Positions 50,941 to 59,722 of a stretch of 64,000 nucleotides of DNA are shown piece after piece. A model generated the notes under the pieces. That model saw only the letters and a program-made list of their open reading frames with translations, had not been told where the DNA came from and ran no database searches. Position 1 is the first letter of the stretch. The number at the start of each line of letters is the position of its first letter. The translations under genes and the position numbers were made by a program. The stretch is from Bacteroidales bacterium (lineage in GTDB: Bacteria; Bacteroidota; Bacteroidia; Bacteroidales; WCHB1-69), in assembly GCA_017527945.1 (NCBI GenBank), contig JAFXPL010000111.1, forward strand, positions 4,400-68,399, in the 5' to 3' direction.

Positions 50941-52398
50941 ATGGAAAAAGAGCTACCCTCACATACTACAGTTTGGAATCAGTGTCTGGAGATTATACGG
51001 GACACAGTGTCGCCGGAAGTGTATTCGACCATATTCGAACCCATCAACGCCGTAGCTTTGGATGACAAGCTGCTCACCTTGGAGCTTCCGAGCCTCTGGT
51101 ACAAGGAAATTCTGGAAGAGCATTATGTCAGTCTGCTGCGAACCGTCATCCGGAAATTGCTGGGCAACGACGCAAAGCTGCGCTACAAAGTGTTGGTGGA
51201 GCGCGGCCGAACGCCTTCCCAGTCCACCTCAATGACCATCGCCCCTTCGGAGCGCCCGGCCGTCAAGAATCCGCCCATAATGCCCCCGTTAGACGTCAAC
51301 AGCATGGACAACAAGGACATACCCGGGCCTTTCATCGTCCCCGGCATCAAGAAAACGCCCATTCCGTCCAACCTGTCGGAAACTCTGACTTTCGACAACT
51401 ACGTGGTCGGAGACTGCAACCGGCTGGCCTACGCCGCTGGCATGTCCATCGCCAAGGCCCCGGGACAGACTCCCTTCAATCCGCTCTTCATTTATTCCGA
51501 AGTGGGGCTCGGCAAAACGCACCTGGTCAACGCCATCGGCATCCAGACCAAGATCAACTTCCCCGACAAAATCGTCATCTACGTGAGCGCCGACACTTTC
51601 TACCAACAGTACATGGAGGCCGTGAAAAGCGACAATCTCAACGACTTTTACTGGTTCTACCAGGCGGTTGACATGCTCATCATCGACGACATCCAGTTCA
51701 TTTCCGGCAGCAAGACGAAGACCCAAGAAGCCTTCTTCCAGATTTTCAATCACTTGCACCAGCTCAAGAAGCAGATCATCATGACCTCCGACAAGTCGCC
51801 GGTCGATATCACAGGCTTCGAGCCTCGTCTGTTGAACCGTTTCAAATGGGGGTTGGCCACCGACCTGCAGGTGCCCGACCTGGAGACACGTACTGCCATC
51901 ATCACCAAGAAGCTGGAGAACAACGGCATCGAGTTCTCGAAAGAGGTCATCGACTATCTGGCACTGCGCATCACCTCCAACACCCGCGAACTGGAAGGCG
52001 CCATGATCGCCATCCTCGCGCAGGCCTCGCTCAACCACCGCGACATCACGCTCGACCTTGCCCGCGAAATGGTCGATAAATACGTGAAATCCACCGCCAA
52101 GGAGATCTCCATTGAGTACATCCAGAAAATTGTGTGCGACTACTTTGGCATCTCCGTGGAGGCCATCAACGCCAAGACACGCAAACGCGAAATCGTGCAG
52201 GTTCGCCAAATCAGCATGTATTTCGCCAAAAAATACACCCACCTGCCCCTCTCCGTCATCGGCGCGTACTGCGGAAACAAAGACCACGCGACAGTTTTGC
52301 ATGCATGTCGCACCATACGGAACCTCAGCGAAACCGACAAGAAAATGAAGCAGTATATTTCCGACATTGACAAAAAAATGAAAATCGGAAATATTTAG
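50941..52398 (+). CDS. dnaA: Chromosomal replication initiator protein DnaA
   Basis: The 485-residue initiator binds DnaA boxes and opens the origin. Domain I is at about 1-85, followed by a low-complexity linker. The AAA+ core has Walker A SEVGLGKTH (186-194), where the first residue is Ser instead of the usual Gly, and Walker B LIIDDIQFISG. The C-terminal DNA-binding helix-turn-helix contains the family signature GNKDHATVLHACRTI. The start and length are normal. dnaN is 28 kb away, and recJ follows after 57 bases with its own promoter. Confidence 0.97.
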   Translation: MEKELPSHTTVWNQCLEIIRDTVSPEVYSTIFEPINAVALDDKLLTLELPSLWYKEILEEHYVSLLRTVIRKLLGNDAKLRYKVLVERGRTPSQSTSMTIAPSERPAVKNPPIMPPLDVNSMDNKDIPGPFIVPGIKKTPIPSNLSETLTFDNYVVGDCNRLAYAAGMSIAKAPGQTPFNPLFIYSEVGLGKTHLVNAIGIQTKINFPDKIVIYVSADTFYQQYMEAVKSDNLNDFYWFYQAVDMLIIDDIQFISGSKTKTQEAFFQIFNHLHQLKKQIIMTSDKSPVDITGFEPRLLNRFKWGLATDLQVPDLETRTAIITKKLENNGIEFSKEVIDYLALRITSNTRELEGAMIAILAQASLNHRDITLDLAREMVDKYVKSTAKEISIEYIQKIVCDYFGISVEAINAKTRKREIVQVRQISMYFAKKYTHLPLSVIGAYCGNKDHATVLHACRTIRNLSETDKKMKQYISDIDKKMKIGNI

Positions 52399-52422
52399 TG
52401 GACAATATTAAAAAATAAACAT

Positions 52423-52430
52423 TATATTTG
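52423..52430 (+). promoter_or_regulatory. -7 promoter element TATATTTG for recJ
   Basis: TAnnTTTG match followed by CGGCGCG, 25 bases before the recJ ATG. Confidence 0.75.
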
Positions 52431-52455
52431 CGGCGCGTTTTTTTGAGAGACTAAA

Positions 52456-54318
52456 ATGAAAAAACATTGGGTAAAAAAAGAGCTTCCTGACGAGGCAGTT
52501 GTATCACAACTATGTGAGCATCTGCATCTTGAGCGTCCGTTGGCCACGCTTTTGGCACAACGCGGCATCGCCAACGTGCAGGATGCGCGCGACTTTTTTG
52601 AGCCCAACATCGAGAAACTTCATGACCCGTTCCTGATGAAAGACATGAACGTCGCCGTGGAACGTCTCTCCAAAGCCATTGTCCATGACGAACGAATAAT
52701 GGTCTATGGCGACTACGACGTGGACGGAACCTCGGCCGTCGCGTTGCTCTACTCTTTCCTCTGCAAAATCCATGGGTCCGATGCCCACGAATACATCAAA
52801 TACTACATCCCCGACCGCTATACCGAAGGTTACGGCATCACCGAGAAGGGCATCCAATACTGCCGCGACAACGGCATTAACCTGCTGATTTCCCTTGACT
52901 GCGGCATCAAGGCCAACGACATGGTCGATTTGGCCAACCAATACGGCATCGACGTCATCATCACCGACCACCACTTGGAGGGCGAAACCCTGCCCAACGC
53001 CGTCGCCATCCTCGACCCCAAGCGCAAGGACTGCCCATACCCCTACAAGGAACTCTCCGGCTGTGGAGTCGGGTTCAAGTTGGTGCAAGGCTACTGCCAA
53101 CGCAACGGGCTTCCCGACGAGCTTTGGTTAGAACGCATGGACCTCGTGGCCGTGAGCATTGCCTGCGACATCGTGGCCATCACCGGCGAGAACCGCATCT
53201 TCGCCCATTTCGGCCTGGAAATGATCAACAAGATTCCACGCATGGGCATCCGCTCCATCCTCGACCAGGCTGGCATCAAAATGAGAACCTATCCCCCATT
53301 CAGCGAGGACACCATCTTCACAAGAGTCATATCCATCTCTGACTTAGTATTTTACGTCGGACCTCGTATCAACGCTGCAGGGCGCATCAAAAGTGCCAAG
53401 GAGTCTGTCCGCCTTTTTATTGTAGAAGACGAAGACAAGTCCATGGAAATCAGCACCCGCATCAACAAACAGAACAACGAACGAAAGCAAAAAGACAAGA
53501 ACGCCACTGAAGAGGCGATGGACATGATCCGCAACTCCCACGAGTTCGAGAACCGCAAAAGCATCGTCATCTACAACCCGCAGTGGGAAAAAGGCATCAT
53601 CGGCATCGTGGCTTCCCGCCTCGTGGAGGAGTTCTACAAGCCCACCATCGTGCTTATGAGCTCCGATGACGGCCTCATCACCGGATCCGCCCGGTCCGTC
53701 AAAGAATTTAACATTTACGACGGCATCGACTCCTGCGCCGACCTGCTGGAGCACTTCGGAGGGCACAAGTACGCCGCTGGACTGACCATGAAGCAGGAAA
53801 ACTTGGAGGAATTTTCCCAACGCTTTGAAGAATACGTGAAAGAGAATTTGGATGAATCCGCCTACGAGCCCGAAATCACGGTGGACATGTCCTTGAAACT
53901 CTCCGAAATCACCCCACATTTCTTGAAAAACCTTAAAAAATTCGCCCCTTTTGGACCAGGGAACATGGAGCCCATCTTTGAAACCGACAACGTGGTGGAT
54001 GAAGGCAATGCCCGCATTGTGGGCGACAAGCACTTGAAATGCAGAGTGTTAAGTCCTTTCGAGCGCGGAAACTCCTTTGATGGCATCGCGTTTAACCAAA
54101 AATCGCAACTTCACGTCATCAGCAACTCCAAACCTTTCAATGTGCTCTACCACGTGGAGGAAAACCGTTGGAACAACACCGTAACCACACAGCTGAACAT
54201 CAAGGACATAGAGCCTGCTTCGGCGGAAAAGTCACAAGACACGCCTCAAAAAACCGACCCGATAGATGACTATGCCTACCGAACCAGCAGTGACAGAAAA
54301 AAGGATTTTCCCGCCTAA
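52456..54318 (+). CDS. recJ: Single-stranded-DNA exonuclease RecJ
   Basis: A 620-residue 5'-3' exonuclease used in recombination and mismatch repair. It belongs to the DHH phosphoesterase family: motif I VYGDYDVDGTSA, motif III VIITDHHLEGETLP, and the DHHA1 segment GGHKYAAGLTM near 440. The OB-fold domain follows at about 480-570. The length is on the long side but normal for Bacteroidetes RecJ, with a polar C-terminal tail ending in a Lys/Asp-rich stretch. The glycosyltransferase gene follows 24 bases downstream. Confidence 0.96.
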   Translation: MKKHWVKKELPDEAVVSQLCEHLHLERPLATLLAQRGIANVQDARDFFEPNIEKLHDPFLMKDMNVAVERLSKAIVHDERIMVYGDYDVDGTSAVALLYSFLCKIHGSDAHEYIKYYIPDRYTEGYGITEKGIQYCRDNGINLLISLDCGIKANDMVDLANQYGIDVIITDHHLEGETLPNAVAILDPKRKDCPYPYKELSGCGVGFKLVQGYCQRNGLPDELWLERMDLVAVSIACDIVAITGENRIFAHFGLEMINKIPRMGIRSILDQAGIKMRTYPPFSEDTIFTRVISISDLVFYVGPRINAAGRIKSAKESVRLFIVEDEDKSMEISTRINKQNNERKQKDKNATEEAMDMIRNSHEFENRKSIVIYNPQWEKGIIGIVASRLVEEFYKPTIVLMSSDDGLITGSARSVKEFNIYDGIDSCADLLEHFGGHKYAAGLTMKQENLEEFSQRFEEYVKENLDESAYEPEITVDMSLKLSEITPHFLKNLKKFAPFGPGNMEPIFETDNVVDEGNARIVGDKHLKCRVLSPFERGNSFDGIAFNQKSQLHVISNSKPFNVLYHVEENRWNNTVTTQLNIKDIEPASAEKSQDTPQKTDPIDDYAYRTSSDRKKDFPA

Positions 54319-54342
54319 AAACATCGCAAATAGCTTGACTCA

Positions 54343-55467
54343 ATGAAGATAGCTGTAAATACACGCCTGCTGCTGAAAAACAGATTGGAAGGCATCGGTA
54401 TTTTCACACGCGAAACGCTCCAGCGAATCACAAAAGCACACCCGGAGCACCAATTTTACTTCCTCTTCGACCGTCCATACGACGAGTCATTTCTTTTCTG
54501 CGACAACATCAGCCCGATAGTCGCTTATCCGCAAGCGCGGCACCCCTATCTATGGTATCTTTTTTTCGAATATGGCATCCCGTTGAAGCTCAGGTCGATA
54601 CGACCGGACTTATTCCTTTCCACCGACGGTTGGATTCCAACAAAATTGAACATTCCCGTGGTCAACGTCATTCACGACCTCAACTTCAAGCACCATCCCG
54701 AATTTGTACCGCCCGTAGTTCGACGCTACTACGACCGTTTCTTTCCGAAATTCGCCCGCAACAGCACCCGGATAGCCACCGTTTCCGAGTTCAGCAAACA
54801 GGACATTCACGACAGCTACCAGGTCCCGACAGACAAAATTGACGTGGTTTATAACGGGACAAATCCAGCCTACAAGCCCCTTTCTGAGGAACAAAAGAGA
54901 ACCATCCGGCAGCAATACACCAATGGTTGCGACTATTTTTTGTTCGTCGGTCTCATACATAAGCGGAAGAACCTTGACAATATTTTCCGTGCTTTCGATC
55001 GATTCAAAGAACAGACCGGAGCAGCCACAAAATTAGTGGTGGTGGGAGACAAAAAATGGTGGGCTGGCGAGATTGAGAACACATACCTCCAAATGCGCTA
55101 CCGGGAAGACGTAATCATGCTTGGCCGTCAGCAAACGGATGTGCTGAGTGCTCTTACCGCGTCCGCCACAGCGCTGGTCTATGCCTCCCTGTTTGAAGGC
55201 TTCGGGCAGCCGATTGTGGATGCCTTCAACGCACACACGCCCGTCATCACCTCCAACCTATCCTCCATGCCCGAAGTGGCCGGAGACGCCGCCCTGCTCG
55301 TCAATCCCTACCGCGAAGAGGAGATTGCCGATGCCATGTGCCAACTGCAACAAAACCCTGCTTTATGTCACGCATTGGTCGAAAGAGGGATGGCCCGGAA
55401 AGATCTTTTCACCTGGGACCGAACAGCGGAATTGCTTTGGGAGACCCTTGAAAAGGCCCTGCCGTGA
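54343..55467 (+). CDS. GT4-family glycosyltransferase
   Basis: A 374-residue GT-B fold glycosyltransferase. The N-terminal part has INTR-like NTRLLLKNRLEGIGIF, a mannosyltransferase-type acceptor loop. The C-terminal nucleotide-sugar domain shows YFLFVGLIHKRKNLDNI and the E-x7-E motif region SLFEGFGQPIVDAF. The resemblance is to mannosyl/glucosyl-transferases of surface-polysaccharide synthesis. Donor and acceptor are not known. It is likely co-transcribed with recJ. A minus-strand terminator lies just downstream. Confidence 0.88.
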   Translation: MKIAVNTRLLLKNRLEGIGIFTRETLQRITKAHPEHQFYFLFDRPYDESFLFCDNISPIVAYPQARHPYLWYLFFEYGIPLKLRSIRPDLFLSTDGWIPTKLNIPVVNVIHDLNFKHHPEFVPPVVRRYYDRFFPKFARNSTRIATVSEFSKQDIHDSYQVPTDKIDVVYNGTNPAYKPLSEEQKRTIRQQYTNGCDYFLFVGLIHKRKNLDNIFRAFDRFKEQTGAATKLVVVGDKKWWAGEIENTYLQMRYREDVIMLGRQQTDVLSALTASATALVYASLFEGFGQPIVDAFNAHTPVITSNLSSMPEVAGDAALLVNPYREEEIADAMCQLQQNPALCHALVERGMARKDLFTWDRTAELLWETLEKALP

Positions 55468-55473
55468 AGCTGG

Positions 55474-55505
55474 CAAAAAAAAGACAGGGTTGAAACAACC
55501 CCGTC
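55474..55505 (-). terminator. Intrinsic terminator of the DUF4328-like gene
   Basis: On the minus strand: stem GACGGGGTTG/CAACCCTGTC (one mismatch), loop TTT, followed by seven T. Confidence 0.85.
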
Positions 55506-55548
55506 TCATCAAAACACAACAAATTATGATAGCGTCTAATCCAAAAGA

Positions 55549-56493
55549 TTAGAACTTGCTTTCGTTTTCCAAGAGCATTTTGTTCTTCTTATTGTATTGA
55601 AGAATCAACATCGCTTCCAGACAAATACAGACCGCCATGATGACGATGGCCACCACCACCATGGAACCGTGTCCAGCCTTGGTGAAGAAAGCCCCTTCGC
55701 GGAAGAACGTGAAGAAGAGTACAATGTTCATCAACCAGACACTCACCAGCAGGAAGCCCCACCAAATGGACATCACAAGACCGGAATTATCGACTTTGTT
55801 TTCATCTCTTGCCACAATGCCGGCGTTTTCGAGCGCATAGTCCGTTTCACCCCAAACTTCCTTGAAGAAGGAGAGAGGTTTAATAAGATTATAGATAGGA
55901 ACGAACCATGCCACGTAAGACATCCAGGGCTTCATGCCGTCTTTCATCCAAGGCGCAATCTCATGCAGGTTCTTGTTGTTCTTGGCGCCCCACAAAGCGA
56001 AAAGAAGGGTTTTCAGCAGGAACGCGACAATGGTGATACAGGCCAACACCCAGAATTTCTTCTTGGCGGCATCATTGTCAGCATTCAGCTGTTCCCAATT
56101 CTTTTGTACAGGGCCGTACTCCTTTTCCAGCTCGGCCACTTTCACCAAATTGTCCTCACGCTGTTTTTTCTTATCGGCCAAGGTCTGCTTGGTCACCTCA
56201 ATACTTTCACTAAGCGCTTTCTTTTCATCCTTCGTAGTGGCGGTCTTTTGCTGAAGAGTATCTAATTTGTACTGATAATAAGCGACTTCCGCACTGTCTT
56301 GTTTCAACGGATGCTGTGCTGTGGCATACGCCTCATACAACTTGTTGTAATGATTACGCTCTTGAACCACGGCCGCGTTGGTCTTGTCAAATTTCATCAA
56401 AAAAAGCATGGCGATGACAAAGAGAGCCAAAACAACCACGTTGCAAAGCAGAATAAGCTTGCCCAAAGAGGTGTTGTCTGTCAATTTTTTCAT
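55549..56493 (-). CDS. Membrane protein with periplasmic coiled coil and DUF4328-like domain
   Basis: A 314-residue membrane protein. Residue 13 onward forms a first helix (LILLCNVVVLALFVIAMLFLM). Then comes a coiled coil of about 110 residues (ERNHYNKLYEAYA through VAELEKEYGPV). Three to four further helices follow, with the loop MSYVAWFVPIYNLIKPLSFF, characteristic of DUF4328 proteins, between helices two and three. The family has no known function. The ATG 56493 is preferred; a TTG lies at 56499. The promoter is at 56563-56570 and the terminator at 55474-55505, so this is a single-gene unit. Confidence 0.8.
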   Translation of the reverse strand: MKKLTDNTSLGKLILLCNVVVLALFVIAMLFLMKFDKTNAAVVQERNHYNKLYEAYATAQHPLKQDSAEVAYYQYKLDTLQQKTATTKDEKKALSESIEVTKQTLADKKKQREDNLVKVAELEKEYGPVQKNWEQLNADNDAAKKKFWVLACITIVAFLLKTLLFALWGAKNNKNLHEIAPWMKDGMKPWMSYVAWFVPIYNLIKPLSFFKEVWGETDYALENAGIVARDENKVDNSGLVMSIWWGFLLVSVWLMNIVLFFTFFREGAFFTKAGHGSMVVVAIVIMAVCICLEAMLILQYNKKNKMLLENESKF

Positions 56494-56562
56494 ATTCAAA
56501 CTTATTTTATATTACTAATTTTCAATAACTTATGAAACAAAACAACTTTTTTCAAAGCGTAG

Positions 56563-56570
56563 CAAAAGTA
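56563..56570 (-). promoter_or_regulatory. -7 promoter element TACTTTTG for the DUF4328-like gene
   Basis: TAnnTTTG match followed by CTACGC, 70 bases before the ATG. Confidence 0.7.
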
Positions 56571-56627
56571 ATAAAAAAATCAATACCTTTACGGTTCTTC
56601 AAAAAAAAGCCGCCAAAGGTGCCGATA

Positions 56628-58763
56628 TCACTCTTTTTCCAGAGCCAGACTGATTCTTTTACGTTCCACCTCAACCCCTTCCACTTTCACCATAACTTTC
56701 TGGTTGAGATGAACCACCTCAGACGGGTCGGAGATTCGGCGGTCGCTCAAACGACTGATGTGGATCAAGCCATCTTGGTGGACTCCGATGTCCACAAAAC
56801 AGCCGAAATTGGTGATATTGGTGATGATTCCGGGCAGCACCATGCCGACAGTCAAGTCGTGAATGGTGTGCACATTCTTGTCGAACTCGAACATCTCGAA
56901 CTGCGTGCGCGGGTCGCGGCCCGGTTTCGCCAGTTCCTTCATAATGTCCTCTAACGTGGGCATTCCAACCTTGTCTGTTATATAGTTCTGCAAGACAATC
57001 TGTTGCCGTAAATCCTTGTTTTTAATCAGGTCAGAAACGGAGCAGTGCAGGTCGTCAGCCATACGTTGCACGATCTTGTAGCTTTCCGGGTGCACGGCAC
57101 TACCGTCGAGCGGGTTTTCAGCCTCGCGGATGCGCAGGAAACCGGCGGCCTGCTGGAAAGCTTTCGCTCCGAAGCGTGGCACCTTTTTCAAGGCTTCGCG
57201 GGAGGCGAACGGTCCGTTCTCGTTCCGGTAGTCGATGATGTTCTGCGCCAAGGCAGGACCGACCCCCGAAACGTACGACAGCAGTTGCTTGCTCGCCGTG
57301 TTCAATTCAACGCCCACATAGTTGACGCAGCTTTCCACCGTCGTCTGCAGACTCTCCTGCAGCATCTTCTGGTTCACATCGTGCTGATACTGCCCCACCC
57401 CGATGGATTTCGGGTCGATTTTGACCAATTCGGCAAGCGGGTCCATGAGACGGCGCCCAATGGAGACGGCACCGCGCACCGTCACGTCGTAGTCAGGGAA
57501 CTCCTCGCGGGCCACCGGCGAGGCCGAATAGACCGACGCGCCGCTTTCGTTGACCATAAAGGCCTTGACCTCGCGTTCAAAGGGAATGTGACGCACGAAG
57601 TTCTCCGTTTCGCGCCCTGCAGTGCCGTTTCCGATGGCGATGGCATCCACTTTATACTGAAGGACCAACCGCTTCAGCTTGTCGGAGGCCAGCTTGTACT
57701 GCGCCACCGGCGGATGCGGGTAAATCGTCTCGTTGTAGAGCAGCTTGCCCTGCGGGTCAAGGATAACGACCTTGCAACCCGTTCGGAAGCCAGGGTCGAT
57801 GGCCAGCGTGGTGACCTGTCCCAAAGGGGCTGCCAGCAGGAGCTGCCGGGCGTTTTTCGTGAACACGGAGATGGCTTCCTTGTCAGCCTTTTCCTTGTAG
57901 AATTTGCGCATTTCTGTCTCCATCTGGGGTTGGAGGAGCCGTTTGTAGGAGTCAACGGCAGCCTGCCAGACCTGTTGGGCGCAGTTGCTGTTGTTCCTTA
58001 TAACACGATGCTTCAAATCGGCGAGCGTCCGCTCTTCGTCGGGAGCGATGTGCACACGCAGGATGCCCTCCTCCTCGCCGCGCAGCATGGCCAAGATGCG
58101 ATGCGACGGGGCTTTGGCAAGCAATTCCTCCGCCTTGTAATAGATACGGTACTTTTCGTCCTCATCGACTTTGTCAGGAATCAGACGAGTGGAGATACGG
58201 CTGTAGCGGAGGAACGTACCGCGCAAGCGGTTCCGGACTCCGACATTTTCGCTAATCAGCTCAGCAATAATGTCGCGAGCTCCAGCGATGGCCTCCTCTT
58301 CGGAAGCCACGCCTTTTTCCTCGCTGACATACTTCGCCGCTTCGCGCTGCAGGTCAACCGGGCGTTGCTGCCAAAGCAGTTTCGCCAGCGGCTGCAGCCC
58401 TTTCTCCACAGCGACCGACGCACGGGTCTTGCGTTTGGGGCGATACGGGAGGTAGAGATCCTCCAAGACAGCCATCGTCTCCGCCTGCTCGATTTTCTCA
58501 CGCAGTTCAGGGGTAAGCTTGCCTTGCTCAGAAATAGAGTCTAAGATAGCTGCGCGACGCTTGTCAAGCTCCAACCACTTGATATAAAGCTCTTTGATGT
58601 TTCCAATCTGCACCTCATCCAACGACCCCGTCGCCTCCTTACGATAACGGGAGATGAACGGGATGGTGGCACCGGTCTCCATCAAGTCAAGCGTGTTCCG
58701 CACCTGCTCCTCGGAAAGGTTCAGTGCCTGCGCAATCCGTAACGCATAATTCTGTTCCGACAT
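56628..58763 (-). CDS. tex: Transcription accessory protein Tex
   Basis: A 711-residue RNA/DNA-binding protein related to eukaryotic Spt6. Recognisable parts are the Tex N-terminal helical region (IPFISRYRKEATGSLDE, LYLPYRPKRKTRA) and the YqgF/RuvC-like domain (LAIDPGFRTGCKVVILD). The helix-hairpin-helix segment with YVGVELNTAS and LLSYVSGVGPALAQNI follows. The C-terminal S1 domain reads ITNFGCFVDIGVHQDGLIHIS. It is about 60 residues shorter than E. coli YhgF, as in other Bacteroidetes. Heptamer array C sits between it and the FKBP gene upstream. Confidence 0.95.
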   Translation of the reverse strand: MSEQNYALRIAQALNLSEEQVRNTLDLMETGATIPFISRYRKEATGSLDEVQIGNIKELYIKWLELDKRRAAILDSISEQGKLTPELREKIEQAETMAVLEDLYLPYRPKRKTRASVAVEKGLQPLAKLLWQQRPVDLQREAAKYVSEEKGVASEEEAIAGARDIIAELISENVGVRNRLRGTFLRYSRISTRLIPDKVDEDEKYRIYYKAEELLAKAPSHRILAMLRGEEEGILRVHIAPDEERTLADLKHRVIRNNSNCAQQVWQAAVDSYKRLLQPQMETEMRKFYKEKADKEAISVFTKNARQLLLAAPLGQVTTLAIDPGFRTGCKVVILDPQGKLLYNETIYPHPPVAQYKLASDKLKRLVLQYKVDAIAIGNGTAGRETENFVRHIPFEREVKAFMVNESGASVYSASPVAREEFPDYDVTVRGAVSIGRRLMDPLAELVKIDPKSIGVGQYQHDVNQKMLQESLQTTVESCVNYVGVELNTASKQLLSYVSGVGPALAQNIIDYRNENGPFASREALKKVPRFGAKAFQQAAGFLRIREAENPLDGSAVHPESYKIVQRMADDLHCSVSDLIKNKDLRQQIVLQNYITDKVGMPTLEDIMKELAKPGRDPRTQFEMFEFDKNVHTIHDLTVGMVLPGIITNITNFGCFVDIGVHQDGLIHISRLSDRRISDPSEVVHLNQKVMVKVEGVEVERKRISLALEKE

Positions 58764-58788
58764 TCTTTTGCTTTTTTACATTTTTAGC

Positions 58789-58851
58789 TAACCAGCCAAC
58801 AGCTAACAGCTAACAGCTAACAGCCAACAGCTAACAGCCAACAACTACTTC
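58789..58851 (-). repeat. Heptamer array C, CTGTTAG-type, starting at an FKBP stop codon
   Basis: Minus-strand units in transcription order: GAAGTAG, TTGTTGG, CTGTTAG, CTGTTGG, CTGTTAG three times, CTGTTGG, then an 8-base variant CTGGTTAG. The TAG of the first unit is the FKBP stop codon. The array ends about 25 bases before the tex ATG. It has the same design as arrays A, B and D. Confidence 0.92.
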
Positions 58852-59696
58852 ACAATCTCCAGCAACTCGATGTCAAACACCAGCGGAGAATACGGGGGGA
58901 TAGCGCCTCTACCCTCGCGGTATGCCATTTCAGAAGGGATAAGGACCGTCACCTTGTCACCCACTTTCATCGTGGAAACGACGGCGTCCCAACCGGGGAT
59001 CACCTGGCCAGCGCCCACGGTGAACTTGAACGGTTCGTCATCATCGGAGCTGTCGAAAACGGTTCCGTCAACGAAACGGCCAATATAATTCACTTTCACC
59101 GTCTGCAGGGGCTCGACCTTGTCGCCGTTTCCTTTCTTGACCGTTTTCACATAGACGCCGGTGGGCTGCAATTTCAGACCAGGATTCTTTTCCAAATACT
59201 CATCGATTTTCCCTTTTTCCTCATCTCTGCTGACCTCGAGTTTCGCGTCGTATTCGGCTTTCTTTTTCTCAAATTCGGCTTTCGGCATCACGCCATAGAG
59301 CAACACTTCCAGGTAAAGCGGGTCTTCGCCGAAGGGGTATTCCTGCTCCATCATCGTCTCAAAGAACTTCGGCCCATCAAAAATAAAAGTGGCAGTGTCT
59401 TCCACATGCATCATGCGGAGAGCTTCGAACATATCGCCTTCATAGAGAGAATCCATGAGCATCTCATTGGGAAGGGGCCCGAACAGCGTCGAGTCGCCAG
59501 CGCGCAAAGTGAGGAGAACGCCCACCAGATCGCCGGTTCGGGGAGAAATGGCGGTATCGTGAATATCTCCATAGAACTTGTAATAGATTCCGGATTTGGT
59601 TTTCTTGAATCCTTTGTACTTGCTACATGCGCCAAAAGCCAAAACGGTGGCCACAGCCAACCCGATCAATGCTAATTTCGTGAAATTTTTCTTCAT
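58845..59696 (-). CDS. FKBP-type peptidyl-prolyl isomerase lipoprotein (283 residues)
   Basis: A lipoprotein (signal ending VLAFGAC) with two FKBP-like halves. The first (about 38-130, GDLVGVLLTLRAGDS ... ATFIFDGPKFF) is degenerate. A helical linker rich in Glu/Lys follows (about 145-170). The C-terminal FKBP domain (190-283) is canonical: VKVNYIGRFVDGTVFDSS, GAGQVIPGWDAVVSTM and PSEMAYREGRG. It is probably a periplasmic foldase. It is the third of three consecutive FKBP genes, 27 bases after the second, and its TAG stop begins heptamer array C before tex. Confidence 0.9.
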   Translation of the reverse strand: MKKNFTKLALIGLAVATVLAFGACSKYKGFKKTKSGIYYKFYGDIHDTAISPRTGDLVGVLLTLRAGDSTLFGPLPNEMLMDSLYEGDMFEALRMMHVEDTATFIFDGPKFFETMMEQEYPFGEDPLYLEVLLYGVMPKAEFEKKKAEYDAKLEVSRDEEKGKIDEYLEKNPGLKLQPTGVYVKTVKKGNGDKVEPLQTVKVNYIGRFVDGTVFDSSDDDEPFKFTVGAGQVIPGWDAVVSTMKVGDKVTVLIPSEMAYREGRGAIPPYSPLVFDIELLEIVK

Positions 59697-59722
59697 TTTC
59701 GTTTTTTTTCGATTTATAACTA

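Noticed and set aside
57045..58544. 499-residue open frame on the plus strand
   Set aside because: Antisense to tex, with a His/Arg/Val-rich shadow composition.
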